NCBI RefSeq assembly: GCF_015680705.1
Contig: NZ_JADNYP010000007.1
Span: forward strand, 186,001 to 250,000
Reading direction: 5' to 3'
Length of the DNA stretch: 64,000 bases
From: Pseudomonas fulva
GTDB taxonomy: Bacteria; Pseudomonadota; Gammaproteobacteria; Pseudomonadales; Pseudomonadaceae
In this document: piece by piece, positions 8,085-16,751 of the stretch
Layout of the letters: each line of letters opens with the position of its first letter
How positions within the stretch are numbered: the stretch's first letter is position 1
Notes under the pieces: generated by a model
What the model was told of the DNA's origin: nothing
Seen by the model: only the letters and a program-made list of their open reading frames with translations
The model's database searches: none
Translations under genes and position numbers: made by a program

Positions 8085-9818
8085 ATGCGCCCGCTGCTGC
8101 CCCTCGCCCTGACCCTGCTGCTCGCCGCATGTGGCGACGGCGAGTCCTTGCTGCCACCGGATGCGCGCCTGCCGGACGGCGGCCGCTACCGTGGCGAGGT
8201 GGTCGACGGGCTGCTGCAAGGCCAGGGGCGCATCGACTACCCCAACGGCAGCTGGTATGCCGGTGGCTTCGTCGACGGCCAGTGGCACGGCCAGGGCCAA
8301 TGGCATGGCAGCAATGGCGAATCCTATCGCGGCGAGTTCGCCCAGGGCCTGTTCCATGGGCTGGGCGAGCTGGTCACGCCCGGCAGCCGCTACAGCGGCA
8401 CCTTCAAGCATGGTCGCCGCGACGGCGAAGGCACGCTCAAGGAGCGCGACGCGGTCTATCGCGGCGAATTCAAGGATGACCAGTATTCCGGTGCCGGCCA
8501 GCTCGAACTAGCCGACGGCAGCCGCTACCAGGGTCTGTTCGCCAATGGCAAGCCAAACGGCGCCGGGGTGCGCAGCGACCCTGACGGCAACCAGTTCAGC
8601 GGCCTGTTCGTCGACGGCTTGCTGCAAGGCAGCGGCACCTTCACCAGTGTCGACGGCGAGCAGTACACCGGCGAGTTCAAGGACAACCGCCTCGAGGGCC
8701 GTGGCCGCTACGAAAACGTCGACGGTGATGTCTGGATCGGCGAATTCCGCAACGGCTCGCTCAGCGGCGAAGGCGAGTTGCTCGGCAGCGATGGCAGCCG
8801 CTACAAGGGCGGTTTCCGTGATTGGCGCTTCAGCGGCCAGGGCCGCCTGCAGCTGGCCGACGGCAGCCATTACGTCGGCGGCTTCGAAAACGATGCCTAC
8901 CATGGCCAAGGGCGCCTGTCGCTGCCCGATGGGCGGGTCGAGGCTGGCCAGTGGGCCAACGGTGTCCGCGTACGTGATGAGCATGGCAGGTTGCTGCCCG
9001 ACCCGCTGGAGCTGGCCTTGCTCAACCAGGGCAGGTTGCTCGATCAGGCCCTGGCGGCGCTCAGGCCGTCAAGGCCCGCCATCGAGCTGTACAGCCTGGT
9101 GGTGGCCGGGGATGGCCAGCAGAGCGTGTTCCTGCGTGAAGCCGACTATGTCACGCAGCTGCTCAAGGTCCGCTTCGGCGCCCACGGCCAGGTGACCCTG
9201 GCCAACCATCGCGACCACCTGGCCGATCGCCCCATGGCGACTCGCGAGAACCTGGCCCGCAGCGCGCAGGCCCTGGCGCAGCGCAGCGGCCCGGAAGACC
9301 TGATCTTCATCTACCTGACCAGCCATGGCAGCCAGGATCATCACCTGGTCCTCGACCAGCCGCGCCTGCAACTGGCCGACCTGTCCGCCGACGAACTGGC
9401 CAGCGCCCTGGCCCCGCTCAAGCAGCGCAACAAGGTGATCGTCGTGTCGGCCTGCTATTCCGGTGGCTACATCGCTCCGCTCAAGGACGAACACACGCTG
9501 GTCATGACCGCTTCGCAGGCGGACCGGGTATCGTTCGGCTGCTCGGAAGAAGCGGATTTCACCTACTTTGGCGACGCCCTGTTCGGCCAGGCGCTGAACC
9601 ACACCGACGATCTCGAACAAGCGTTCGAACTGGCGCGCGCCACGGTTGCCGAACGAGAACGACAAGAAGGCTTCGAAGCCTCCGAACCACAGATCTGGGC
9701 ACCTGCGCCCGTGCTCGCGCACTGGCAACGCCTGCGCCGTCAGCAGGCCCAGGATGCCTTGCGGGACGTGGCACCGCCGCCTGCTGCCAGACAGGCGCAG
9801 AAAGCGGACAGCCACTAA
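8085..9818 (+). CDS. MORN-repeat lipoprotein with C13/caspase-like peptidase domain
   Basis: A 577-residue protein. The N-terminus is a lipoprotein signal (MRPLLPLALTLLLAAC), with Cys16 the probable lipidated residue. Residues about 34-300 hold at least 11 MORN repeats of the form Y-x-G-x-F-x-x-G-x-x-x-G-x-G (for example YRGEFAQGLFHGLG). Residues about 330-530 form a peptidase C13 (legumain-like, clan CD) domain with a His in YLTSHGSQDHH and the nucleophile Cys in VIVVSACYSGGYIAP. The tail is rich in Arg, Gln and Ala. This predicts a membrane-anchored cysteine peptidase facing the periplasm. Substrate and role are unknown. I chose ATG 8085 because it begins the signal peptide. The gene is monocistronic or leads into the next gene, 27 bases on. 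Confidence 0.9.
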   Translation: MRPLLPLALTLLLAACGDGESLLPPDARLPDGGRYRGEVVDGLLQGQGRIDYPNGSWYAGGFVDGQWHGQGQWHGSNGESYRGEFAQGLFHGLGELVTPGSRYSGTFKHGRRDGEGTLKERDAVYRGEFKDDQYSGAGQLELADGSRYQGLFANGKPNGAGVRSDPDGNQFSGLFVDGLLQGSGTFTSVDGEQYTGEFKDNRLEGRGRYENVDGDVWIGEFRNGSLSGEGELLGSDGSRYKGGFRDWRFSGQGRLQLADGSHYVGGFENDAYHGQGRLSLPDGRVEAGQWANGVRVRDEHGRLLPDPLELALLNQGRLLDQALAALRPSRPAIELYSLVVAGDGQQSVFLREADYVTQLLKVRFGAHGQVTLANHRDHLADRPMATRENLARSAQALAQRSGPEDLIFIYLTSHGSQDHHLVLDQPRLQLADLSADELASALAPLKQRNKVIVVSACYSGGYIAPLKDEHTLVMTASQADRVSFGCSEEADFTYFGDALFGQALNHTDDLEQAFELARATVAERERQEGFEASEPQIWAPAPVLAHWQRLRRQQAQDALRDVAPPPAARQAQKADSH

Positions 9819-9845
9819 GCTGACTGGAAAAAAAGGAGAAACAGC

Positions 9846-10487
9846 ATGTACTTGACTCCTCAGCATGTCCTGCTTGCCGGAGCGACCGGATTGACGGGGG
9901 AACACCTGCTGGACCGGCTGCTCAACGAGCCGACCATCACCCGGGTACTGGCGCCGACCCGCCGGCCGCTGGCCGAACATCCTCACCTGGAAAATCCGGT
10001 CGGTGATCCGGCCGTGTTCCTGCCGAGCCTGGCCGGGCGCGTCGACATCGCCTTCTGCTGCCTGGGCACTACCCTCAAGCAGGCCGGCTCCGAAGCGGCC
10101 TTCCGCGCCGTGGATCTGGACATGGTCGTGGCGTTCGGCAAGCGCGCCCGGGAGCTGGGCGCCAGGCACCTGCTGGTGGTCAGCGCGATCGGTGCCGATC
10201 CGCATTCGTCGATTTTCTACAACCGGGTCAAGGGCGAGATGGAAGAAGCGCTCAAGGCGCAGGACTGGCCGCAGTTGACCATCGTGCGGCCCTCGCTGCT
10301 GATCGGTGAGCGACTCGAGCAGCGCCTGGCCGAGCGCATCGCCGCGCCGCTGTCCAAGCTGGTGCCAGGCAAGTACCGGGGGATCGAAGCCTGTGCCCTG
10401 GCCCGAGCCCTCTGGCGCCTGGCGCTGGAAGAGCAGGATGGGGTGAGGATCGTGGAGTCGGATGAACTACGCCGACTGGGCAAGTAG
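9846..10487 (+). CDS. NAD(P)-binding Rossmann protein, atypical SDR (NmrA/HIM1-like)
   Basis: A 213-residue protein with an N-terminal dinucleotide-binding loop ([15 protein letters not shown]) and a short extended-SDR-like core ([45 protein letters not shown] with the Tyr-x3-Lys pair, [11 protein letters not shown]). Such proteins bind NADPH and may be oxidoreductases or redox sensors, and the substrate is unknown. The start ATG 9846 has a strong AGGAG nine bases upstream. It lies downstream of the MORN-C13 gene on the same strand and converges on the yceK-like gene. Confidence 0.87.
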   Translation: MYLTPQHVLLAGATGLTGEHLLDRLLNEPTITRVLAPTRRPLAEHPHLENPVGDPAVFLPSLAGRVDIAFCCLGTTLKQAGSEAAFRAVDLDMVVAFGKRARELGARHLLVVSAIGADPHSSIFYNRVKGEMEEALKAQDWPQLTIVRPSLLIGERLEQRLAERIAAPLSKLVPGKYRGIEACALARALWRLALEEQDGVRIVESDELRRLGK

Positions 10488-10559
10488 CCAGGTGGCACGC
10501 GGTGCGATGATGGGGCTCCGGGCAATTGATGGTCAGGCCGCTGCCAGCCCCCTCGCCCG

Positions 10560-10853
10560 TTACAACCCGCCGCTGGCCTGGAACCCCACGCCCAGCACCG
10601 TCAGCACCGACAACGGCAATAGCAGCGTGTCGAGCACCAGGCTGCCGGGAAGGTCCAGTCTTGGGTGGGCCGGGGCTGGCGCGCCGAAGCGGTCCATGGC
10701 GCAGCAGCCGCCACCGATGGCGTACAGGTCCAGCCGGGTCCCGGCGTAGACCACTGGCGCCCCTGGCCTGGCCGCATCCAGCGTGCGTACCGTCGCGCAG
10801 CCGCTGGACAGCGCCAGCAGCCCGGCCAGGCTGGCGGCCAGGCGCCCCCTCAC
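10560..10853 (-). CDS. YceK/YidQ-family (DUF1375) small lipoprotein
   Basis: A 97-residue predicted lipoprotein. It starts at GTG 10853 with a signal ending LLALSSGC, and continues [12 protein letters not shown]. The family hallmark follows: [20 protein letters not shown] and the hydrophobic [21 protein letters not shown]. Function is unknown and outer-membrane attachment is likely. The GTG overlaps the ubiX stop (GTGA, 10850-10853), so it is translated from the mpl-ubiX message. Confidence 0.85.
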   Translation of the reverse strand: MRGRLAASLAGLLALSSGCATVRTLDAARPGAPVVYAGTRLDLYAIGGGCCAMDRFGAPAPAHPRLDLPGSLVLDTLLLPLSVLTVLGVGFQASGGL

Positions 10854-11479
10854 TCTTGCGCCCCCAGATGATGCTCGCCCCAGCGCGGCAGCATGTCCTG
10901 GGGGATGTCCAGCAGGTTGAGGATGCGAGCGACGACGAAGTCGACCAGGTCGTCGATGGTCTGCGGCTGATGATAGAAGCCTGGCGCGGCCGGCAGGATC
11001 ACTGCGCCCATCCGCGAGAGCTTGAGCATGTTCTCCAAATGGATGGTCGACAGCGGCGCCTCGCGCGGCACCAGGATCAGCTGGCGGCGCTCCTTGAGGG
11101 TGACGTCGGCCGCCCGCTCGATCAGGTTGTTGCACGCGCCGGTGGCGATCGCCGACAGGGTGCCGGTGGAGCACGGCACCACGACCATGGCGGCCGGCGC
11201 GCCGGAGCCGGACGCCACGGGCGACATCCAGTCTTCCTTGCCGTACACGCGGATCTGGCCAGCCGCGGCACCGGTGTACTCGGTGAGAAACGCCTGCATC
11301 GCCTGGGGCTTGGCCGGCAGGATCACGTCGGTCTCGGTCGACATCACCAGCTGCGCGGCCTTGGAGATCAGAAAGTGGACTTCGCGGTCCTCGCGTACCA
11401 GGCAGTCGAGCAGGCGCAGGCCATACTGCGCCCCCGAGGCCCCGGTCATCGCCAGCGTGATGCGCTCTGGCCCGCTCAC
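10850..11479 (-). CDS. ubiX: Flavin prenyltransferase UbiX
   Basis: Makes prenylated FMN from FMN and dimethylallyl phosphate, the cofactor of UbiD-type decarboxylases in ubiquinone synthesis. The 209-residue protein begins at GTG 11479 ([20 protein letters not shown]). The FMN-binding region is [15 protein letters not shown], followed by [26 protein letters not shown] [17 protein letters not shown], and [16 protein letters not shown]. The GTG overlaps the mpl stop by 4 bases and the ubiX stop overlaps the next gene, a chain of coupled starts. Inside this pathway only ubiX is here, and ubiD is elsewhere. Confidence 0.95.
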   Translation of the reverse strand: MSGPERITLAMTGASGAQYGLRLLDCLVREDREVHFLISKAAQLVMSTETDVILPAKPQAMQAFLTEYTGAAAGQIRVYGKEDWMSPVASGSGAPAAMVVVPCSTGTLSAIATGACNNLIERAADVTLKERRQLILVPREAPLSTIHLENMLKLSRMGAVILPAAPGFYHQPQTIDDLVDFVVARILNLLDIPQDMLPRWGEHHLGAQE

Positions 11480-12825
11480 CGCAGCGCCTCGGCCAGCTTG
11501 CCATGCAGGCCGCCAAAGCCGCCGTTGCTCATGATCACCACTTGGGTGCCAGGACGCGCCTGGCCCTTGACGCGCTCGATGATCGCTTCGAGGCTGTCGG
11601 CCACCACCGCTGGCACTTGGCACTGCGCCGCGGTGGCTGCCAGGTCCCAGCCAAGGTTCGCTGGTGCGTACCAGATGACCTGGTCGGCGGCGGATACGCT
11701 CTGCGGTAGGCCATCGCGGTGAGCGCCCAGCTTCATGGAGTTGGAACGTGGCTCGATCACCGCGATCACCGGCGTGTCGCCGACGCGCTTGCGCAAACCG
11801 TCCAGGGTGGTGGCGATGGCGGTCGGATGATGGGCGAAATCATCGTAGATGGTGATGCCATTGACCTCGGCGACCTGCTCCATCCTGCGCTTGACGCTCT
11901 TGAAGGCGCCGAGCCCCTCGATCGCCATGGATGGCACCACGCCTACGTGCCGCGCGGCGGCCAGCGTGGCCAGGGCATTGGCCACGTTGTGCTGGCCGGT
12001 CAGCGACCATTCGACCACGCCTTGCAACTGGCCATCGAACAGCACTTCGAAACGTGAGCCATCGGCACTGAGCAGGCGCGCCTGCCATTGGCCACCGTCG
12101 CCGGTGGTCTGCACCGGAGTCCAGCAGCCCATGCCGATCACTCGCTCCAGGGCTTGCTCGGTGGTGGGATGAACGATCAGGCCCTGGCTGGGAATGGTGC
12201 GTACCAGATGATGGAACTGCCGCTCGATCGAGGCCAGGTCCGGGAAGATATCAGCATGATCGTACTCGAGATTGTTGAGGATGGCGGTACGCGGGCGGTA
12301 GTGGACGAACTTCGAACGCTTGTCGAAGAAGGCACTGTCATACTCGTCGGCCTCGACCACGAAGAACGGCGTTTCGCCCAGGCGGGCCGACACCGAGAAG
12401 TTCTGCGGCACGCCGCCGATGAGAAAGCCGGGGCTCATGCCGGCATGCTCCAGTACCCAGGCCAGCATGCTGCTGGTGGTGGTCTTGCCGTGGGTGCCGG
12501 CCACCGCCAGGACCCAGCGTCCTTGCAGCACATGGTCGGCCAGCCATTGGGGACCGGATACGTACGGCAGGCCCTTGTCCAGTACATGCTCGACCGCCGG
12601 GTTGCCCCGCGACAGGGCATTGCCGATCACCACCAGGTCAGGCGCCGGCTCGAGCTGGACAGGGTCGTAGCCCTGGGTCAGCTCGATGCCCTGGGCCTGA
12701 AGCTGGGTGCTCATCGGTGGGTAGACGTTGGCGTCCGAGCCCGTCACCCGATGGCCGAGCTCCTTGGCCAACACCGCCAGTGAGCCCATGAAAGTGCCGC
12801 AAATACCGAGAATGTGAATATGCAT
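11476..12825 (-). CDS. mpl: UDP-N-acetylmuramate:L-Ala-gamma-D-Glu-mDAP ligase Mpl
   Basis: Murein peptide ligase that recycles tripeptide from cell-wall turnover by attaching it to UDP-MurNAc, ATP dependent, in the cytoplasm. It is 449 residues, the Mpl length. It begins [20 protein letters not shown] (family-typical nucleotide-binding loop), with the Mur-ligase P-loop [29 protein letters not shown], and the C-terminal [11 protein letters not shown]. First gene of mpl-ubiX-yceK. Confidence 0.96.
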   Translation of the reverse strand: MHIHILGICGTFMGSLAVLAKELGHRVTGSDANVYPPMSTQLQAQGIELTQGYDPVQLEPAPDLVVIGNALSRGNPAVEHVLDKGLPYVSGPQWLADHVLQGRWVLAVAGTHGKTTTSSMLAWVLEHAGMSPGFLIGGVPQNFSVSARLGETPFFVVEADEYDSAFFDKRSKFVHYRPRTAILNNLEYDHADIFPDLASIERQFHHLVRTIPSQGLIVHPTTEQALERVIGMGCWTPVQTTGDGGQWQARLLSADGSRFEVLFDGQLQGVVEWSLTGQHNVANALATLAAARHVGVVPSMAIEGLGAFKSVKRRMEQVAEVNGITIYDDFAHHPTAIATTLDGLRKRVGDTPVIAVIEPRSNSMKLGAHRDGLPQSVSAADQVIWYAPANLGWDLAATAAQCQVPAVVADSLEAIIERVKGQARPGTQVVIMSNGGFGGLHGKLAEALR

Positions 12826-12891
12826 GGTCGACCTCGCAAAACGTCGAGGCAGGGTAGCCCAGGCCGCGGCAAATCGCACCCGCTGTTTGGC

Positions 12892-14805
12892 TCAGCGGTT
12901 GCGCCCGATGCCATGCCGGCGGAGCTTGCGATACAGGGTGTTGCGGCTGATCCCCAGCTGCTCGGCCACCTGGGTCATGTGCCAACGATGCTCTTCGAGC
13001 ATGGTCAGCAGCACGCCGCGCTCGGCATCCTCGAGACGGCCGGTGGCAGGCGTGATCGCCACCGGCGCTGGTGGCGCTCCCTTGCGGCGAATCGGTGGCG
13101 GCAGGTCATCGAGGCCGATCCAGCCGGTTTCGCAAAGCGCCACCAAGGTGCGCAGCACATTGCGCAGCTGGCGCACGTTGCCTGGCCAGGCGAAATCCAG
13201 CAGGGCCTGGCGCGCGCCTGGCTCGATTCTGACGGGCTGGCCGTTGGCCTCCTGCTGCATCAGCAGGTCCAGGAGCTGCCCCTTGTCGCTGCGCTCACGC
13301 AAGGCAGGCAGAGCGATTTCCAGGCCGCTCAGGCGGTAGTAGAGGTCTTCACGGAAGCTGCCCTGCTCCACCCGCTCGAGCAATGCCTGGTGCGTGGCAC
13401 TGATGATTCGCACGTCCACGGCTTGGGGCTCGCCTCCGATCGGCACCACCTGGCGCTCTTCGAGCACGCGCAGCAGTCGGGTCTGCAGGGCCAGCGGCAT
13501 GTCGCCGATCTCGTCGAGCAGCAGGGTTCCGCCATCGGCCTGCAGCAGCTTGCCACGCATGCCTTCCTTGCGTGCCCCGGTGAAGCTGCCGCCGCGATAG
13601 CCGAACAGCTCGCTCTCGATGAGGTGTTCCGGGATCGAAGCGCAATTGATCGCCACGAAGGGCTTGTCGCGGCGCCGGCTGGCCTGGTGCACGGCCTGGG
13701 CGAACGCTTCCTTGCCCGTGCCGGTCTCGCCTTGCAGCAACAACGGCACATCGCGCTCGAAGACCCGCACGGCGCGGCGAAAATCGTTGCCCAGCGCCGG
13801 ATCGAGCAGGCAGATGCCGCTACTGGGCCCGGCTGCCGACGAGGGCGACGCCAGGGGTATCGACCAGGCTGGCGTCGATGCGCGGCCGCGCACGCTGGCG
13901 TAGGCCTGCCGACCATCACCCAGGCGCAACGGCCAGACAGTGCTGCCCTGGGGCATGGCACGCCCGAGCAGGTCCTCGGTACGGCAGGCCAGGAAGCGCT
14001 CCAGCGGTTCGCCGAGCAACGCGCCGCGAGCGCTATCGAGCAGGTTCAGAGCGCCCTGGTTGGCGGCGCGGATACGCCCCTGGGCATCGAACGCCAGCAG
14101 CGCTTCACTGAACGAGCCGACGGACTCGGCCTGCAGATGCAAGCGCAGCAGCCACTGGTCTTCGAACTGGCGCAGGAAGCAGCAGCTTTCGATCATCCTG
14201 GCCGACAGGCTGACCAGCGCCATGGTGTGGAACTGGCTCTGGCGCGACACGTCGAGGCGCGCCGAGGAAACATCGAGCACGGCCAGCAGCTCGCCATGGG
14301 GATCGAACACCGGGCTCGCCGAGCAGGTCAGCCCGGTGTGCCGCCCACGGAAATGCTCGTCGCGGTGGATGGTCAGCGCCTGGCGTTCGATGACACAGGT
14401 ACCGATGCCGTTGGTGCCCTCGCGGGCCTCGCTCCAGTCCGCGCCAAGCCACAGCCCGGCACGTTCGAAGACCTGCTGCTCGCTGGGCGTCGTGACGCAG
14501 TCGAGGATGATGCCGCGGGCGTCGGTCAGCAACACGGCGTGGCCTGCACCGCATAGCTGGCGGTGCAGGCTGTGCATCTCGTCATGGGCGATCCGCAGCA
14601 CCTGGCGCAGGCGCTCGCGGCTTTCCCGCAGGCGGGCCTGCTCCAGCACCACGGGAGCCTGGGCGACGCTCGGGTCGAGATGGTAGTCGTTCAGGCAGCG
14701 CAGCCAGGAACGGGCGATCGAAGGGTCGCTGCCCGGCCCGCTGGCCTTGCCGCGGGCGACCGTCACCACCTGGTCGGCATGCTGGATGAAGGGATTGCTC
14801 TGCAT
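12892..14805 (-). CDS. eatR: Sigma-54-dependent activator, AcoR/EatR type
   Basis: A 637-residue enhancer-binding protein. Order of parts: N-terminal GAF-like sensor (about residues 50-215, [15 protein letters not shown]), a PAS-like segment (about 220-300), the AAA+ domain with Walker [13 protein letters not shown] and Walker [13 protein letters not shown], and a C-terminal Fis-type helix-turn-helix ([20 protein letters not shown]). The sigma-54 contact loop reads GGSFTGA instead of the usual GAFTGA. It is transcribed divergently from the aldehyde dehydrogenase-eat-eutBC genes, as the ethanolamine regulator EatR (PA4021) is in P. aeruginosa, so this role is inferred from family and position. 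ATG 14805 is preferred. An in-frame ATG farther upstream would add a short Thr-rich leader. Confidence 0.9.
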   Translation of the reverse strand: MQSNPFIQHADQVVTVARGKASGPGSDPSIARSWLRCLNDYHLDPSVAQAPVVLEQARLRESRERLRQVLRIAHDEMHSLHRQLCGAGHAVLLTDARGIILDCVTTPSEQQVFERAGLWLGADWSEAREGTNGIGTCVIERQALTIHRDEHFRGRHTGLTCSASPVFDPHGELLAVLDVSSARLDVSRQSQFHTMALVSLSARMIESCCFLRQFEDQWLLRLHLQAESVGSFSEALLAFDAQGRIRAANQGALNLLDSARGALLGEPLERFLACRTEDLLGRAMPQGSTVWPLRLGDGRQAYASVRGRASTPAWSIPLASPSSAAGPSSGICLLDPALGNDFRRAVRVFERDVPLLLQGETGTGKEAFAQAVHQASRRRDKPFVAINCASIPEHLIESELFGYRGGSFTGARKEGMRGKLLQADGGTLLLDEIGDMPLALQTRLLRVLEERQVVPIGGEPQAVDVRIISATHQALLERVEQGSFREDLYYRLSGLEIALPALRERSDKGQLLDLLMQQEANGQPVRIEPGARQALLDFAWPGNVRQLRNVLRTLVALCETGWIGLDDLPPPIRRKGAPPAPVAITPATGRLEDAERGVLLTMLEEHRWHMTQVAEQLGISRNTLYRKLRRHGIGRNR

Positions 14806-14894
14806 TGTTGTTGTGCCCCGCAGATAGAGTCTGCCCAGCATCCTCCACCTCCCGGTGCTTTGCAACGATCCCCAGCCTCCGACCAGGCGCAGCG

Positions 14895-15004
14895 TGTCGG
14901 AAACGGTACAAAGTGTCATCGGCGAGTGTCGCAAAGCGGGTACGAAAGCCTGCGGCAGATCACCTGCCCCGGCCAAAGGCCGCTAGCCAGAGCGGTTTGC
15001 GACA
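14895..15004. promoter_or_regulatory. Possible activator half-sites (TGTCGCAAA type) in the eatR-aldehyde dehydrogenase gap
   Basis: Three related 9-mers occur in the divergent intergenic region: TGTCGGAAA at 14895-14903, TGTCGCAAA at 14927-14935, and its exact reverse complement TTTGCGACA at 14996-15004. The first also sits in TGT-N10-ACA symmetry. They lie upstream of the -24/-12 promoter, where enhancer-type sites for a sigma-54 activator are expected. Their binding by the divergent regulator is inference. Confidence 0.45.
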
Positions 15005-15005
15005 A

Positions 15006-15021
15006 TGGCCCGAGGTTTGCT
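15006..15021 (+). promoter_or_regulatory. Sigma-54 (-24/-12) promoter of the ethanolamine operon
   Basis: TGGCCCGAGGTTTGCT matches the sigma-54 consensus TGGCACG-N4-TTGCW at all but one position. GG (15007-15008) and GC (15019-15020) are separated by exactly 10 bases. Transcription would begin near 15032, about 37 bases before the aldehyde dehydrogenase ATG. The divergent gene encodes a sigma-54 activator, which strongly supports the call. Confidence 0.8.
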
Positions 15022-15068
15022 CTACGCTTTGCAGACTCCACAACAAAACCACAGACAGGAGACACACC

Positions 15069-16589
15069 ATGCGTTACGCACATCCCGGCACCGAAGGCGC
15101 GAAAGTGTCGTTCAAGGCACGTTACGGCAACTATATCGGCGGTGAGTTCGTGCCTCCGAGCAAAGGTGAATACTTCACCAATACCTCCCCGGTGAACGGC
15201 AAGCCGATCGCCGAATTCCCCCGCTCGTCTGCCGAAGACATCGAAAAAGCCCTCGATGCCGCCCATGCCGCCGCCGATGCCTGGGGCCGTACCTCGGTCC
15301 AGGATCGCTCCAACACCCTGCTGCGGATCGCCGACCGCATCGAACAGAACCTCGAACTGCTGGCGATCACCGAGACCTGGGACAACGGCAAGCCGATCCG
15401 CGAGACCCTCAATGCCGACATTCCGCTGGCGGCCGATCACTTCCGCTACTTCGCCGGCTGCATTCGTGCCCAGGAAGGTTCTGCAGCCGAGATCAACGAC
15501 AGCACCGTGGCCTATCACATCCATGAGCCGCTCGGCGTGGTCGGCCAGATCATCCCATGGAACTTCCCACTGCTGATGGCTGCCTGGAAACTCGCCCCGG
15601 CCCTGGCTGCCGGCAACTGCGTGGTGCTCAAGCCAGCCGAGCAGACCCCGCTGGGCATCAGCGTGCTGGCCGAGCTGATCGGCGACCTGTTGCCACCTGG
15701 CGTGCTCAACATCGTGCAAGGCTATGGCCGCGAAGCCGGCGAGGCGCTGGCCACCAGCAAGCGCATCGCCAAGATCGCCTTCACCGGCTCCACTCCGGTC
15801 GGCTCGCATATCATGAAGTGCGCCGCCGAGAACATCATCCCGTCCACCGTGGAGCTGGGCGGCAAGTCGCCGAACATCTACTTCGAAGATGTCATGCAGG
15901 CCGAAGCGTCGTTCATCGACAAGGCAGCCGAAGGCCTGGTGCTGGCCTTCTTCAACCAGGGCGAAGTGTGCACCTGCCCATCGCGCGCGCTGGTTCAGGA
16001 GTCGATCTACCCGCAGTTCATGGAAGTGGTGTTGGAAAAGGTCAAGAAGATCAAGCGCGGCGACCCGCTGGACACCGAGACCATGGTCGGCGCCCAGGCC
16101 TCGCAGCAGCAATTCGACAAGATCCTCTCCTACCTGCAGATCGCCGAGCAGGAAGGCGCCGAGCTGCTGGCCGGCGGCCAGGTGGAAAGGCTCGAAGGCA
16201 ACCTGGCCACCGGCTACTACATCCAGCCGACCCTGCTCAAGGGCAGCAACAAGATGCGCGTGTTCCAGGAAGAGATCTTCGGCCCGGTGGTCAGCGTCAC
16301 GACCTTCAAGGACGAAGCCGAGGCCCTGGCGATCGCCAACGATACCGAGTTCGGCCTCGGCGCCGGTGTCTGGACCCGCGACATCAACCGCGCCTACCGC
16401 ATGGGTCGCGGCATCAAGGCCGGTCGCGTCTGGACCAACTGCTATCATCTGTACCCGGCGCACGCGGCCTTCGGTGGCTACAAGAAGTCCGGCGTCGGTC
16501 GCGAGACCCACAAGATGATGCTCGATCATTACCAGCAGACCAAAAACCTGTTGGTCAGCTACGACATCAATCCGCTGGGGTTCTTCTAA
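15069..16589 (+). CDS. NAD-dependent aldehyde dehydrogenase (acetaldehyde, ethanolamine pathway)
   Basis: A 506-residue class of aldehyde dehydrogenase close to ExaC/AldB. It carries the cofactor motif [22 protein letters not shown], the general base Glu in VELGGKSPN, and the nucleophile Cys301 in NQGEVCTC, with a second Cys two residues on. It most likely oxidises the acetaldehyde released by ethanolamine ammonia-lyase to acetate. This is inferred from position: it is the first gene after the sigma-54 promoter and precedes eat and eutBC, as PA4022 does in P. aeruginosa. Start ATG 15069 has CAGGAG upstream. Confidence 0.92.
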   Translation: MRYAHPGTEGAKVSFKARYGNYIGGEFVPPSKGEYFTNTSPVNGKPIAEFPRSSAEDIEKALDAAHAAADAWGRTSVQDRSNTLLRIADRIEQNLELLAITETWDNGKPIRETLNADIPLAADHFRYFAGCIRAQEGSAAEINDSTVAYHIHEPLGVVGQIIPWNFPLLMAAWKLAPALAAGNCVVLKPAEQTPLGISVLAELIGDLLPPGVLNIVQGYGREAGEALATSKRIAKIAFTGSTPVGSHIMKCAAENIIPSTVELGGKSPNIYFEDVMQAEASFIDKAAEGLVLAFFNQGEVCTCPSRALVQESIYPQFMEVVLEKVKKIKRGDPLDTETMVGAQASQQQFDKILSYLQIAEQEGAELLAGGQVERLEGNLATGYYIQPTLLKGSNKMRVFQEEIFGPVVSVTTFKDEAEALAIANDTEFGLGAGVWTRDINRAYRMGRGIKAGRVWTNCYHLYPAHAAFGGYKKSGVGRETHKMMLDHYQQTKNLLVSYDINPLGFF

Positions 16590-16590
16590 G

Positions 16591-16667
16591 CTGCAAGCTG
16601 CAAGCTGCAAGCTGCAAGAAAAAGCAGAGCGTGCACGGCCTGCTTTCTCTTGCGGCTCGTGGCTTGA
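16591..16667 (+). repeat. Tandem CTGCAAG repeat and matching inverted copy (large imperfect hairpin)
   Basis: Directly after the aldehyde dehydrogenase stop the 7-mer CTGCAAG is repeated four times without change (16591-16618). Some 30 bases later CTTGCGGCTCGTGGCTTG (16650-16667) is a degenerate reverse complement of the same repeat. Nested inside is a second stem, GAAAAAGCAG at 16618-16627 against CTGCTTTCTC at 16640-16649 with one mismatch. The transcript could fold into one long hairpin between the first gene and the permease gene. It may attenuate transcription or protect the upstream message. This is a repeat type I associate with Pseudomonas intergenic regions. Confidence 0.7.
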
Positions 16668-16705
16668 ATGGAGATGGCGCGCTTCATGCAGGACCGATCA
16701 CCAAG

Positions 16706-16726
16706 GGCCGGCATCTCCTGCCGGCC
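16706..16726 (+). other. Perfect 8-bp hairpin just upstream of eat
   Basis: GGCCGGCA at 16706-16713 pairs perfectly with TGCCGGCC at 16719-16726 around a 5-base loop, ending 25 bases before the eat ATG. There is no T-run, so it is not a simple terminator. It could affect message stability or translation of eat. Confidence 0.5.
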
Positions 16727-16751
16727 ACCAAGAACAACAAAGGTGAACACG

